Position numbers and translations under genes: made by a program. A DNA stretch of 64,000 nucleotides from contig OX235273.1 of the NCBI GenBank assembly GCA_944472155.2, positions 99,656,582-99,720,581 on the forward strand. Direction: 5' to 3'. This DNA is from Trichobilharzia szidati (lineage: Eukaryota > Platyhelminthes > Trematoda > Strigeidida > Schistosomatidae). Under the pieces are notes generated by a model. It ran no database searches. It was given only the letters and a program-made list of their open reading frames with translations, and had not been told where the DNA came from. Positions 1 through 11,031 of the stretch are shown piece by piece; positions within the stretch are counted from its first letter, which is position 1, and the number at the start of each line of letters is the position of its first letter.

Positions 1-1720
1 GTCAACAGCTAGCTTAAGAAGAAACACAGAGATGCAGCACATAACCTCAAGATGAAGGAAAATCTCACCGCGACTAGACCGGATAAACGATCTGGTACAG
101 TTATCATGGATAGGGGTGATTATATAGATAAAATGAATGCTATCCTAAGTGACCAAACGAAATTTCAAAAACTGAATAACTGTAAGGACACACACACACA
201 ACTGAAGCTAGTGAAAGCCAAATGATTAAAGTACTAAAATCACTAGTTGAGAGAATTCTGGTTCCTAAATCCATGCCGGACGAATTAAAACCCTCAGACA
301 CAAACAGACGCACTAAGAATTTGAGGTTTATCGAAAGTCCAGAGGCATGGATTAACACTACACCCTATTCTAGATATGTGCCCATCTTCCTGTCATTCTA
401 CAGCAAAGTGGCTAGTAGTAGCACTGGAACCTTTCCATCGTGAACTAGTGAAGTTCTGTGTAGAAGACGAATTCAGCTTTGTAGAAACTGTCAGAGGCAT
501 GAGCACAAACAGGAAGAAAATGATGTTACTGGACGTAGCATCATTGTTTACCAACCTCTAACTGCTCGAAACAGTTAATTATTTATGTGACTAATTGACA
601 GAAAGAAACGTAGATATAGGAATCCCACCCGGGAAGGTCAAGGAATTACTGTTTCAGTGCACAATGAATGTCTAGCTTATGTTCGATTTTATAGACAAGT
701 TGATGGAGTTGTGATGGGCTTAGCTCTGGGCCTTAAGGTAGAGGATATTTTCCTGGCAAAGCTTGAAAACGGTCCACTCAAAGACACGATTGAGGCGAGT
801 GACCACTGTTGTCCATACGTAGATGATACCTTCATCGTTTGTGATAGAAATCTTATTAAACAAAAGCTTCTGAATGTTGTTAACAACGTTCACCCAGCTA
901 TTCAGTTAACATGTAAGGAAGAAGAAAATAACAGTATACCCTTCCTAGACGTCCTCCTCACCATGAAGACAGACGGATATCTATAAGGGAACTTATTTAG
1001 AAAGAAGACTTGGACGGTTCACTACACCCATTTTCATAGCTTTAAAGCGCTTCAATACAAAAGGAACTTAGTTAAGCGTTTCAACTGTAGAATGAAACTC
1101 ATATTTTCAGAGAAACGAATTAAGGAAGAAATGTATAAACTGAAACTTACACTTCAGGAAAGTGGATATCTAGAGAACTTCCTAAAAAAGTATGTATCGA
1201 TACCTCAAGTTTGGGTAACCGTGGATACCGTAGATAAGAAACATTTGTATCTTAAGTTACAAAGGGATGATTGCAGCTCACATTTTAAAATGTCGATTTA
1301 ATAGAACAGTAGAGAGAACATTTCCTGCAGCTAAACTGGTACTCAGTTTCGCCACTAAATCTGTACTCAAACAGCTAGTCAAGAATGAATTACCAAAGAT
1401 GGCTTCATTAGTGTGCATTCATCAATTCAACTGTTAATATGGAGCCAGTTACAGTGACCATACTCAGAGGGCTTTATCCATGCACTCACGTGAGCATATA
1501 TCTGTACGGTTGAGTGAGGGTGTGACCGTGTGTGCAGTCCCAACGTACTTTGTAGATGGTGGACACTTGTAAAACCAGAGCAGACGTTCTCTGTTATCTA
1601 CCACGTTCCTGGTAATCTATGTTGAGAAGCTCGACTATGTAGTTGAAGTGGTAGCAATCAATACCAGAAGAACTGGTCTTTGCCTGCAAAATGAAGTATG
1701 TCCAGTGTGTTTATTTACCT
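1..1720 (+). mobile_element. Degenerate Penelope-like retroelement (PLE), nearly full length
   Basis: Pieces of one PLE polyprotein appear in order in several frames. At 60-230 there is an N-terminal stretch like the PLE region before the RT (KMNAILSD). At 400-600 there is the RT finger/palm region with LLDVASLFTN. At 657-986 there are QVDGVVMG, FLAKLENGPL, the catalytic YVDDTF box and IPFLDVLL. At 1092-1300 there is a linker. Near 1410-1500 there is a corrupted GIY-YIG-like segment (CIHQFNC ... GASY). Stops and frame changes separate the pieces, so the copy is dead. RT plus a C-terminal GIY-YIG endonuclease is the hallmark of Penelope elements. The left end may continue beyond the window. 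Confidence 0.85.
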
Positions 1721-2105
1721 TGGCCTATAATAAGGTCAACAAACCTCCATAAACATTGACATTTCAAATTTATATCCCAGTTTATTTCTCCTTCTTCTTT
1801 CTTCCTTTGTTTCTTTGACAAATGTTTGTTTCAGGCCTTATACGACTTCATGACCTTTCTTATTATGTCTGTTACCTTCGGTTTACGTAATGCTCTTCAA
1901 AGTTGTTATCACATTAACACAATCCTGTCCATTCCACCACATTAAATTCATTTTTACCTGAGAATTGTACACTTAGAGTGTTTTTATATTTACACCACAC
2001 CATTATTAATATTCTACCATCGTTATTATTGCTGTTATTTGTCACCCTTGAACTTGAGTCTATCCCATTTTTTCGTTTATTTCTTTCTAGTATATATATA
2101 TACAT

Positions 2106-3519
2106 ATATATATGTATTATTATTATTATTATTTCCTTTAATTCCTAGAGGAACACAGGGCTTCAGCCATGCGTCTCCATTGCGTTCGGTTCTCTGCTGT
2201 AGTTTTCACCTGGCTCCAAGTCTGCCCACACGCTTTCAATTCCTCTTCACATGATCTCCTCCAGGTCACCCTTGGACGACCAACTCGTCGCTTCCCTTTC
2301 GGGTTCCACTCGAGGGCTTGTCTAGTGATGCCACTTGCTGGTTTCCTCAGAGTGTGTCCAATCCATCTCCATTTCTTCCTGCCTATTTGTTTCACGATCG
2401 GTTCCTGGTTGGTTCGCTCCCAGAGATCTTTGTTGCTGATCCTCTCCGGCCATTTGATCTTGAGTATTGAGCGAAGGCATTTGTTAATGAAGGTCTGTAG
2501 CTTGTTTGAGGTGCTCTTTGTGACACGCCAAGTCTCTGATCCGTATAGTAGTACTGACTTCACATTGGAGTTGAAAATACGGATCTTATTTTTGACGCTG
2601 AATGCTGTTGACCTCCACATAGACTTGAGAGAAATGAAAACTTGTCTTGCTTTTCCGATTCTGGCTTTGATATCCTCGTCAGTTCCTCCTGTAGTTGAGA
2701 CGATGCTTCCCAGGTAGGTGAAAGAAGTTGTTTCCTTCAGGTTCCTCCCGTTTATGCTGATTGTTGTCGGTTGTTGCTGTTGATGTTGGCCAGGAATCTT
2801 CATTACCTCTGTTTTGTCTATGTTCACTTGAAGTCCTATCTTTGCTGCTTCTTCTGCCAATTTGTTGCTTTTCACTTGCATATCTTCCAGTTTGTGGGAA
2901 ATCAGACATATATCATCGGCGAAATCCAAATCCTCCAAGGCTTTTGTGTCGGTCCATTTTATGCCTGTTCCCTCGTTGGTTGCCGTTGTCTGCCGCATTA
3001 TCCAATCAACTGCAATCAGGAAGATCATTGGTGACAGTAGACAGCCTTGTCTCACTCCCGTCCTCACTTCGAAGGATTCCGTGAGCCTCCCGTTGTGGAT
3101 TACTTGGCATGCAGCGTTGTCATACAGCTGTTGGATGAGATGTATAATTGTCGGCGGCACCCCGTAGTAGCGAAGTAGTTGCCAAATCACCTCTCGATCG
3201 ACGCTGTCGAAGGCTTTCTCAAAATCGATGAAGTTGAGATAGAGAGGTGACTGCCATTCCAAACTTTGTTCAATGATAATCCGTAGTGTGGCGATTTGAT
3301 CAATGCATGACTTGTTCCTCCTGAATCCGGCCTGTTCCGGACGAAGTTTTTCATCTAGGGCTTGTTTAATTCTCTCCAGGATGATGCGACATAGTATCTT
3401 GCTTGGAATGCACAGAAGCATAATTCCACGCCAGTTTTTACATTGACTCAAATCTCCTTTCTTTGGCAGTTTGAATAAGTATCCGTTCTTCAATCTCGGT
3501 ACTTTGCCTCTTTCAACTT

Positions 3520-3521
<2 letters not shown>
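2106..3521 (-). mobile_element. RTE-like non-LTR retrotransposon, 5'-truncated, best-preserved copy (R1)
   Basis: A 451-codon open frame (3493..2138) encodes the C-terminal half of a non-LTR reverse transcriptase. Motif A is FIDFEKAFDSV (about residues 88-98), motif B is TGVRQGCLLSP (145-155), and catalytic motif C is FADD (191-194). It continues through a thumb/C-terminal region (SVLLYGSETW, KKWRWIGH, KGKRRVGRP). The 3' end carries an (AAT)n tail (minus strand, around 2120-2135) beside a (TA)n tract; a second (TA)n tract (3522-3567) sits at the truncated 5' end, suggesting insertion into TA-rich DNA. The clade (RTE/SR2-like rather than CR1) is my judgement from the motifs and AAT-type tail. 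The N-terminal endonuclease is missing, so this copy cannot move by itself. Confidence 0.88.

Positions 3522-3567
<46 letters not shown>
3522..3567. repeat. (TA)n microsatellite
   Basis: About 46 bp of alternating TA, abutting the 5'-truncated end of the RTE-like copy. A shorter TA tract lies at its 3' end. Confidence 0.95.
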
Positions 3568-3569
<2 letters not shown>

Positions 3570-3586
3570 GTTAATTTCGATTAATT

Positions 3587-3640
3587 TCCCTGAAGAAGTT
3601 CGGACCAGATTGCCGAACGAAACTTTGGAATTACTCATTT
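3587..3640 (+). other. Hammerhead-like core (degenerate), probable PLE 3' region
   Basis: CTGAAGA (3590-3596), one extra A, then a perfect 6-bp hairpin GTTCGG (3598-3603) / CCGAAC (3613-3618), followed directly by GAAA (3619-3622). This is the order of a hammerhead core: CUGANGA, stem II, GAAA. PLEs are known to carry hammerhead motifs. No convincing stem III or cleavage triplet follows, and the extra A is non-canonical, so activity is doubtful. Confidence 0.35.
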
Positions 3641-4099
3641 CAATCTCGCTGAGATTTTACAAATATAATTTTTTACAAATGTCTACTTCTCACTTGGCGC
3701 CCAAATATTTTAGAACTATTCTGTCAAATCTTGACGACAGTTCATTTGAATTCATGGAATGTTGTTTGCGATTATCAGTCTTTTGCGACATATTTTCACG
3801 AATTTGAGATTTTCAGAAGGTCTGTGTGTTGACCAAAAGATAGTGGTAAATAATCTTTGTGTACGGACATTATATTAAAGTACGTTTATACTAGGGAGAT
3901 TTTTTGTCCCCTGAGATGCCGTCGAATGGGCAATTGCTTGAATGAAACACTTATTTTAACGAAGTTTAATACCAATATTTTAATATACACAAATTTCTAT
4001 GATTAATCATGCCATGTGAGTATGTGGCAGTAAGTGTAACTAACCGTTTTGAAATCATGTCTTATCATTTCTCGAATTTTGATGTTGTCACAAATTTAT

Positions 4100-4515
4100 A
4101 ATGCGTCGGTGTCATATGCCAGTTTACGCCATCTGTGGCGTAGACGTGATTTTCGGTTGGCTGTCAACTAAAGGACGTGTGTACTGCTCAGCAGTCTACT
4201 CTGTCCTCCTTTATGGCTGTGAGAAAAGGCCACTAAAAGTGGAAGACACGTAAAGGCCGGCTGGCTGTCTTTGAACGTAGGTGCCTGCATTCTATCTCCC
4301 ATGTGAAGTGGTATAATATGGTGAGCTATTTTGAGGTTAGATATCGGTCGAGTGCTAGGTAACGAGGGAAAATCAGTCGATGAGGTTGTGAAGTTATATC
4401 GATTGAGATGATTAGAATATGTGTTACACATTCATAGACATCTCCTTCCTTGATGGACAATGTTAGGTAACATATGGTCAGGTTGGAAAGGAGAAGGCTA
4501 GTGGTGGTCAAGTGA
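4100..4515 (+). pseudogene. Non-LTR reverse transcriptase C-terminal fragment
   Basis: Broken reading frames encode a typical LINE C-terminal segment: YSVLLYGCEKRPLKVEDT near 4185-4250, then VLGNEGKSVDEVVKLYRLR at about 4348-4405. Several stops and frame changes show a decayed copy. No catalytic motif is left. The following 3' UTR-like stretch belongs to another LINE family (see next entry). Confidence 0.65.
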
Positions 4516-4519
4516 CACG

Positions 4520-4836
4520 ATCACCTTACTGCGGCACTCTAACAAATAGTTCCCATTAGCTTTTGTTCTCCTTTCTTTGTTACTATTATATTGTTTCTCA
4601 TATATTCTATTACACACTAATTTTATATTTCATATCCTGTGGTGCATTGTTCAAATATGTGAATGCAATGCTGTTCTTTTTTTTATTTCTTTTGTTGTTG
4701 TTGCTTTTTATTTTTAAATTCTTGTAAAATTTAATGAGGTAATTAGATGGAATATTGTAATGCACGCCGAAAATTCCATACCTGTGCCACAAATACTGTT
4801 TGGAATAAAGCCATTATTATTATTAAGACAGTCTGC
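4520..4836 (+). mobile_element. 3' end of CR1/Jockey-like LINE with (ATT)n tail
   Basis: About 300 bp closely matches the 3' UTR of the LINE at 16275-18140. Both contain the shared segments ACAAATAGTTCCCATTAGC and ATATCCTGTGGTGCATTGTT, and both end in GGAATAAAG followed by a short ATT-repeat tail. The AATAAA in that terminal segment is probably the element's own polyadenylation signal. Confidence 0.75.
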
Positions 4837-4839
4837 CAT

Positions 4840-5415
4840 CATTCAACCTCCACTGTTACACTTTGTTAACTCGTGCATTTTACCTACTCTTCTTCTTCTC
4901 TGCTACCCCAACTCAGTCAACATCAATTAGACTATATCATAATGTGCAGAATATTAAAGACTGTCGTCAGTAGAGCAGGTGGTGTGCCACTCAGTCAACT
5001 CGTTACTACTCTAGTCGACAGACAGACAGACACCTCATATTAGCCCACGTCCCATATGATAGATATAATGTCAAGCGCATAACCTACGTCTAAATATGTC
5101 ATCAGCGAAATTATTAATTGCCTCTTTCATCCTCTCCTATTATTCGCTAATACCAGCTCATCATTCAATTGGCCTCCATATAATTTACTTTAGATATTAA
5201 CATCATCATCATCCTAATTTCACATTGTTGTCCTCACGGCTAGTACAGTGCCTAAAACAAGGTTTGCGATCATCAGCTCAGTAATGTTACTTCCTATTTC
5301 TGTTTTCCCTGCTGGCGAGTAAATTAGATGAAATATTACACCAAATTCAGGAAATTCAACAATGCATCACGAGAACTATTTTCGAATAAAGCCCACCATC
5401 ATTATTATTATCTAT
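4840..5415 (+). pseudogene. Decayed C-terminus and 3' end of a related LINE
   Basis: Frames around 4950-5060 give LSQLVTT.VDRQ-like fragments matching LNQLINTIVDRH in the LINE C-terminus at 17580-17620. At 5325-5412 the terminal AATTAGATG ... GAATAAAGCC ... (ATT)n signature recurs. The match is partial and diverged. Confidence 0.5.
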
Positions 5416-5965
5416 GCGAAACCACCACAACCTACAACACGGAAAACAACGCTCAACGCTCCAACCACTCAACACTTCACCACCCCCAACCGCACGCCCC
5501 TTCAATTGACACGACTCACAAAACAAGCTCGTCGTCACAAATGTCCCTCCTAACCGACCATCTCCAATTCCACGCTCTATCACAACATATAGGCAACACG
5601 TGTATCCACAACCAACCAACCAACCAACCACACACCGTCACTCCACTTCAATCGATTACGAGTTAGTTCCAGCACGGACAAACAGCAACACAAACCTTAA
5701 CACCTCTCAGCTCATAATCATACTAGCTCAGATGAGACAATCATTATCACGCGAACACTTACACGAACGCAAATTTCACACCCGATCCAACAGTCCTACT
5801 AATTCCTGCCTACCACAATCAACTACAATCCGCTTATTACAACTAACCAGAACACAGGACGCAAAGCAAAACAAGAAAAGACATGATCGTTGTTTCATAA
5901 GTTCGTTTATATGTACAAAGAAAATAGTCTGATCAATTATATTACAATTCAATCAAATAAGCAAA
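5416..5965. other. C/A-rich low-complexity DNA, no gene seen
   Basis: Rich in CAACC and ACAC strings with short open frames that look compositional. I find no exon or known repeat here. It lies just downstream of the alpha-tubulin stop. Confidence 0.5.
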
Positions 5966-5971
5966 TTTATT
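5966..5971 (-). terminator. Polyadenylation signal AATAAA for alpha-tubulin
   Basis: AATAAA on the minus strand, about 10 nt after the tubulin TGA (5983..5981). It would make a very short 3' UTR. It is the nearest canonical signal; use is inferred. Confidence 0.5.
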
Positions 5972-5980
5972 CATGTTGCA

Positions 5981-7327
5981 TCAATAACCGTCATCTGATT
6001 GCCCGTCCACATTCGTCTCACTGGCTACTTCTTCATAATCTCTCTCCAGAGCAGCCAAATCCTCTCGCGCCTCCGAAAATTCACCCTCCTCCATACCTTC
6101 ACCAACATACCAGTGCACGAAAGCCCGTTTCGAATACATCAAATCGAATTTACGGTTCAAACGTGACCACGCCTCAGATATCGCCGTTGTATTGCTCAAC
6201 ATGCAGACAGCACGTTTCACCTTAGCCAAATCACCACCAGGAACAACCGTAGGCGGCTGATAATTGATGCCCACCTTGAAACCTGTAGGGCACCAATCCA
6301 CAAATTGAATACACTTCCGAGTCTTGATACTCGCAATCGCTGAATTCACATCCTTAGGAACAACGTCACCACGATACAACAAGCAACACGCCATATACTT
6401 CCCATTCCTAGGGTCACACTTCACCATCTGATTCACTGGCTCAAAACACGAGTTCGTGATCTCAGATACACTCAGCTGCTCGTGGAACGCCTTCTCAGCT
6501 GAGATGATCGGTGCATATGTCGTCAACGGGAAATGAATACGAGGATAAGGCACAAGGTTCGTCTGGAACTCATTCAAATCCACATTCAACGCACCACTGA
6601 ATCGAAGAGAAGCTGTTATCGAACTCACCACTTGGCCAATCAGACGATTCAAGTTCGTGTATGATGGTCGATCGATGGTCAGATTTCGACGGCATATCTC
6701 GTAAATCGCCTCGTTGTCCACCATGAACGCACAATCTGAGTGCTCCAACGTCGTATGAGTCGTCAGAACTGAGTTATACGGCTCAACAACAGCCGTAGAG
6801 ATATGTGGAGCGGGATATATTGCGAACTCCAGTTTCGCCTTCTTCCCGAAATCCACCGACAGCCGTTCCATCAGTAGCGAGGTGAAACCTGAACCAGTAC
6901 CACCTCCAAACGAATGAAATATCAGGAATCCCTGAAGACCCGTGCATCTCTCGGACAGCTTCCGTATCCGATCCAATACCTCGTCCACCAGCTCCTTGCC
7001 CACCGTGTAGTGGCCACGTGCGTAGTTGTTCGCCGCATCCTCCCGACCAGTAATCATCTGCTCTGGGTGGAATAACTGCTTGTACTTCCCATGGCGTAAA
7101 CCATCAACCACCGTCGGTTCAAGATCAACAAACACCGCACGTGGAACATAGTGACCGGAACCCGTCTCGCTGAAAAATGTACTGAATGCGTCATTCCCAT
7201 TTGAAATTGTCGAGTCAACCAGCACTCGCCCATCTGGCTCAATCCCGTGCTCAAGACAATACAACTCCCAACACGAATCGCCCATCTGGACACCCGCTTG
7301 ACCAACATGAAGACTAATACATTCACG
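5981..7327 (-). CDS. Alpha-tubulin, divergent isotype lacking Lys40 (main coding exon)
   Basis: Encodes 448 residues from [12 protein letters not shown] to a terminal tyrosine, giving 449 with the initiator Met, the normal alpha-tubulin length. The GTP-binding signature GGGTGSG is intact, as are the NVDLNEF segment with the alpha-specific catalytic Glu254, MVKCDPR and WCPTGFKVG. The first Arg codon (7327) directly follows a canonical acceptor (tttttcag), so ATG lies in an upstream exon, as in many animal alpha-tubulin genes where an intron follows codon 1; an in-frame ATG at 7354 would add intron-derived residues and is unlikely to be used. Lys40, the acetylated lumenal residue, aligns to Ser in DSTIS. 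The acidic tail is short ([10 protein letters not shown]). Product: microtubule subunit, cytoplasm/axoneme. Divergence and Lys40 loss suggest a specialised, perhaps germline, isotype (inference). Confidence 0.95.
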   Translation of the reverse strand, partial: RECISLHVGQAGVQMGDSCWELYCLEHGIEPDGRVLVDSTISNGNDAFSTFFSETGSGHYVPRAVFVDLEPTVVDGLRHGKYKQLFHPEQMITGREDAANNYARGHYTVGKELVDEVLDRIRKLSERCTGLQGFLIFHSFGGGTGSGFTSLLMERLSVDFGKKAKLEFAIYPAPHISTAVVEPYNSVLTTHTTLEHSDCAFMVDNEAIYEICRRNLTIDRPSYTNLNRLIGQVVSSITASLRFSGALNVDLNEFQTNLVPYPRIHFPLTTYAPIISAEKAFHEQLSVSEITNSCFEPVNQMVKCDPRNGKYMACCLLYRGDVVPKDVNSAIASIKTRKCIQFVDWCPTGFKVGINYQPPTVVPGGDLAKVKRAVCMLSNTTAISEAWSRLNRKFDLMYSKRAFVHWYVGEGMEEGEFSEAREDLAALERDYEEVASETNVDGQSDDGY

Positions 7328-7500
7328 CTGAAAAACAAATAAACAAACAAACAAACTGTCATCAACTTACTCCTCCAAGGGAAAATTTACAACAGCTTAC
7401 AACTTAAAACTCCACCAAAGCGAATCTCACATACTGTCTTATACAACTCCTCGTGACCATAATACACGCACACAACCAGTCCCCACTTACCTCCTTCGAA
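7328..7500 (-). other. Probable alpha-tubulin intron 1 and candidate upstream splice donors
   Basis: The acceptor tttttcag ends at 7328. Upstream on the minus strand, a strong donor (GGAG before gtaagt) lies near 7488-7494, but no ATG immediately precedes it. The only ATG followed by GT is near 7453-7455 (ATG before gtcacg), a weak donor. The first exon therefore stays unresolved. Confidence 0.35.
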
Positions 7501-7582
7501 ATATCACCGGCCTAATCTGACAGCATTTCACTTCCTATCCTCACCTACTCGACACACAACCACAACTCATCTTCATGCCAAA

Positions 7583-8838
7583 AGGCAGTCACTTCTCTAT
7601 CTCAACATCTCAACTTCATCGACATTGAAAAGACCTTCGACAGCGCGGCGTCGATCGAGAGGTGATTTGGCAACTAATTCGCTACCAACAAGTGGTGCCG
7701 CCGACAATTATACATCTCATCCAACAGTTAGTTGTACGACAACGCTGCATGCCAAGTAATCCACAACGGGAAGCTTACGGAATCCTTCGAAGAAGTGAAG
7801 ACGGGAGTAAGACAAGTTGGCTGCCCTCTATCGCCAATGATTTTCCTGATTGCAGTAGACTGGAGAATGCGACAAACAGCGGCAGGCAGCGAGGAAACAG
7901 GCATATAAAAAGACCCACACGAAAAAACTTGGAGGATCTGGACTTCACCAATGTGATATATATGTCTGATTTCCCACAAGCTGGAAGGTATGCAAGTGAA
8001 AAGCAACAAATTAGCAGAAGAAGCATCCAGAGAAGATGAGACTTCTTCCAGGTAAACAGAGAAAACAGATGTGGTGATGAAGATTCCTGGTCAACACCAC
8101 CACCAACAACAACAACAAAAACAGACAACAATCAGCCAGCATAAATGCGAGGAAAGTGAAACAAACAACCTCTATTACGTACACGTACCTGGGAAGCATC
8201 GTTTCAACTACACGTTGATGTAACTGACGAGGATATCAAAGCAGCGAGGATCGGAAAAGCAAGACAAGCTTTCATTACTCTCATCAAGTCTGTGTGGAGG
8301 TCAACAGCCCTACTCAGAATCAAAAATAAGATCAGGACTTTCAACTCCAATGTGAAGTCAGTCAGTGCTACTCACTATAAGGATCAGAGACTTGGCCAGT
8401 GCGTCATAAAGAGCACCTCAAACAAACTACAGACCTTCATCAACAGCGAGTTGTCTCCACTCAATACTCAAGTTCAGATGGCCGGTCGGCTGGAAAAGAT
8501 CAGCAACAGTGAGGGATCTCTGGCGATGAGCGAACCAACACAGCAGGAACCGATTGTGAAACAAATAGGCAGGAAGAAATGGAGGTGGATTGGCTGGCCA
8601 TACTCTGAGAAAACAAACCATCATGTGACATCATTAGACAAGCCATTGCTCGACTGGAACCCGAAAGGGAAGCGGCGAGTTGGTCGTCAGTGCAAGGGTG
8701 GGTCACTTGGAGGAGATGAAAACGTGTGGGCAGACTTGGAGCCAGGTGAAGACTCTAGCAGAGAACCGAACGCAATGGAGACGTGAGCGGCTGAAGCCCT
8801 ATGTTCCTCTGGGAATTAAAGGAAACAATTAATAATAA
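7583..8838 (+). mobile_element. RTE-like copy R2 (micro-insertion subfamily), left arm of inverted pair
   Basis: Homologous to R1 from the FEKAFDSV region to the AAT tail, but the frame is broken many times. Recognisable segments are IIHLIQQL, MIFLIAVDW, KNKIRTFNSNVKSV, KKWRWIGW and WNPKGKRRVGR. Compared with R1 it carries many 3-8 bp insertions, such as extra bases inside the LLYGSETW and LWERTNQ coding segments. It ends with GGAATTAAAGG and an AAT-rich tail. It is near-identical in reverse complement to 9062-10296. Confidence 0.85.
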
Positions 8839-9061
8839 TAATGATAATATGTTGTTTACAATGAAATGGTCAAGCACATTACGGAAGTATATATACCCTC
8901 TTTTCAAAAGTAAGTTCTGCTAGCAGTACAATGATGTTATTGCGGTCTCAACAAATTTGCTTCTGATAAAACTTAAGAATGGGTTCTCTGATAGAGACAA
9001 CCAGTCCACTGATGAATCTATGTTCTCCTCATTACACAAGGAACACCTAAATTACTATTGT

Positions 9062-10296
9062 TTATCATTTCCTTTAATTCCACGAGGATCACTGGGCTTC
9101 AGCCGCTCACCTCTCCATTACGTTCGGTTCTCTGCTAGAGTCTTCACCTGGCTCCAAGTCTGCCCACATGCTTTCATCCTCTCCTCTTCACATGACCTCC
9201 ACACGACCAACTCGCCGCTTCCCTTTCGGGTTCCAGTCGAGCAATGGCTTGTCTAATGATGTCACATGATGGTTTGTTTTCTCAGAGTATGGCCAGCCAA
9301 TCCACCTCCATTTCTTCCTGCCTATTTGTTTCACAATCGGTTCCTGCTGTGTTGGTTCGCTCATCGCCAGAGATCCCTCACTGTTGCTGATCTTTTCCAG
9401 CCGACCGGCCATCTGAACTTGAGTATTGAGTGGAGACAACTCGCTGTTGATGAAGGTCTGTAGTTTGTTTGAGGTGCTCTTTATGACGCACTGGCCAAGT
9501 CTCTGATCCTTATAGTGAGTAGCACTGACTGACTTCACATTGGAGTTGAAAGTCCTGATCTTATTTTTGATTCTGAGTAGGGCTGTTGACCTCCACGCAG
9601 ACTTGATGAGAGTAATGAAAGCTTGTCTTGCTTTTCCGATCCTCGCTGCTTTGATATCCTCGTCAGTTACATCAACGTGTAGTTGAAACGATGCTTCCCA
9701 GGTACGTGTACGTAATAGAGGTTGTTTGTTTCACTTTCCTCGCATTTATGCTGGCTGATTGTTGTCTGTTTTTGTTGTTGTTGGTGGTGGTGTTGACCAG
9801 GAATCTTCATCACCACATCTGTTTTCTCTGTTTACCTGGAAGAAGTCTCATCTTCTCTGGATGCTTCTTCTGCTAATTTGTTGCTTTTCACTTGCATACC
9901 TTCCAGCTTGTGGGAAATCAGACATATATATCACATTGGTGAAGTCCAGATCCTCCAAGTTTTTTCGTGTGGGTCTTTTTATATGCCTGTTTCCTCGCTG
10001 CCTGCCGCTGTTTGTCGCATTCTCCAGTCTACTGCAATCAGGAAAATCATTGGCGATAGAGGGCAGCCAACTTGTCTTACTCCCGTCTTCACTTCTTCGA
10101 AGGATTCCGTAAGCTTCCCGTTGTGGATTACTTGGCATGCAGCGTTGTCGTACAACTGTTGGATGAGATGTATAATTGTCGGCGGCACCACTTGTTGGTA
10201 GCGAATTAGTTGCCAAATCACCTCTCGATCGACGCCGCGCTGTCGAAGGTCTTTTCAATGTCGATGAAGTTGAGATGTTGAGATAGAGAGGTGACT
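9062..10296 (-). mobile_element. RTE-like copy R3, right arm of inverted pair
   Basis: Minus-strand copy of the same subfamily as R2. A 100-residue stretch from KSVSATHYKDQR through GKRRVGR translates identically in both. The arms match closely from about 7583/10296 inward, then diverge near the 3' tails: a deletion near 9205 and different tail bases. The spacer is 8839-9061. Confidence 0.85.
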
Positions 10297-11030
10297 GCCA
10301 TTCCAAGCTTTGTTCACTGGTGTCTCATCATTTGTGGATAAATCTTTCACCTTTTACTAAAGTTTTCCGTTGGGAGGTATAATACAATGAGTCTTATCTT
10401 TTTTCAGCCCTGTCTTCGGATAGGGTATTTATGCGTCAGTGGCACAGCGGTTAGCACGCTCGCCGACCATACACATCCGCCGGGTTTCGATTCCCGGACG
10501 ATGCACACCTGATACTAATGCTATGGCTGGCTAAATTTCATCTACCGATATCACCGATATTCAAATGTGTTTTTGTCCAACAACAGAACTCACAATAGAA
10601 AAGCAAAAAGTATGAAATCTTATTTTTTTTGAAATTATCCTCCTGATGGGAAGGCTGGTTGGAACGCTTAAACGAAGTATGCACGGAAGGCCAATATCAG
10701 CATGTAAATACACTCCCCCATTTCAGCACCGTAATAAGTCCTCAACACAAGAGGAAACTCGGAAAGTGCTTATATTATACCAGGCACCAGTCATTTTAAT
10801 GTAGAAGTGCCCATTTTTAGTTGAAAGGGGGTTTAATTGAAATTATGTAACTTTTATGAAGGTTAATCATTTAGTGACATCAATAAATCTTAGAGAATCA
10901 ACTTTCCTCAAAAACTGAAGTTCAGACGTAACATTCTTTTTCTTCATCAATTCGCCATAAAAAGCCCAAGGGATAGCCAACCACATAGAACAGATTAGGA
11001 TTATAAGCATAGAAGTCTCTTGTTGCCTGT
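10297..11030. other. Unassigned stretch containing a tRNA-like module
   Basis: Apart from the tRNA-like block at 10430-10510, this stretch is AT-rich with no exon, RT motif or repeat match that I can see. Confidence 0.4.
10430..10510 (+). repeat. tRNA-like SINE head
   Basis: A-box-like TGGCACAGCGGTTAG followed about 35 bp later by a B-box region with a strong T-arm-like hairpin, CCGGG-TTTCGATT-CCCGG. The spacing suits an internal Pol III promoter. It is not a clean tRNA: there is no proper anticodon arm or 7-bp acceptor stem. A tRNA-derived SINE head is the best reading. Confidence 0.5.
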
Positions 11031-11031
11031 G

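Noticed and set aside
10430..10510. Functional tRNA gene
   Set aside because: It has A and B boxes but no complete cloverleaf (no consistent 7-bp acceptor or anticodon arm).
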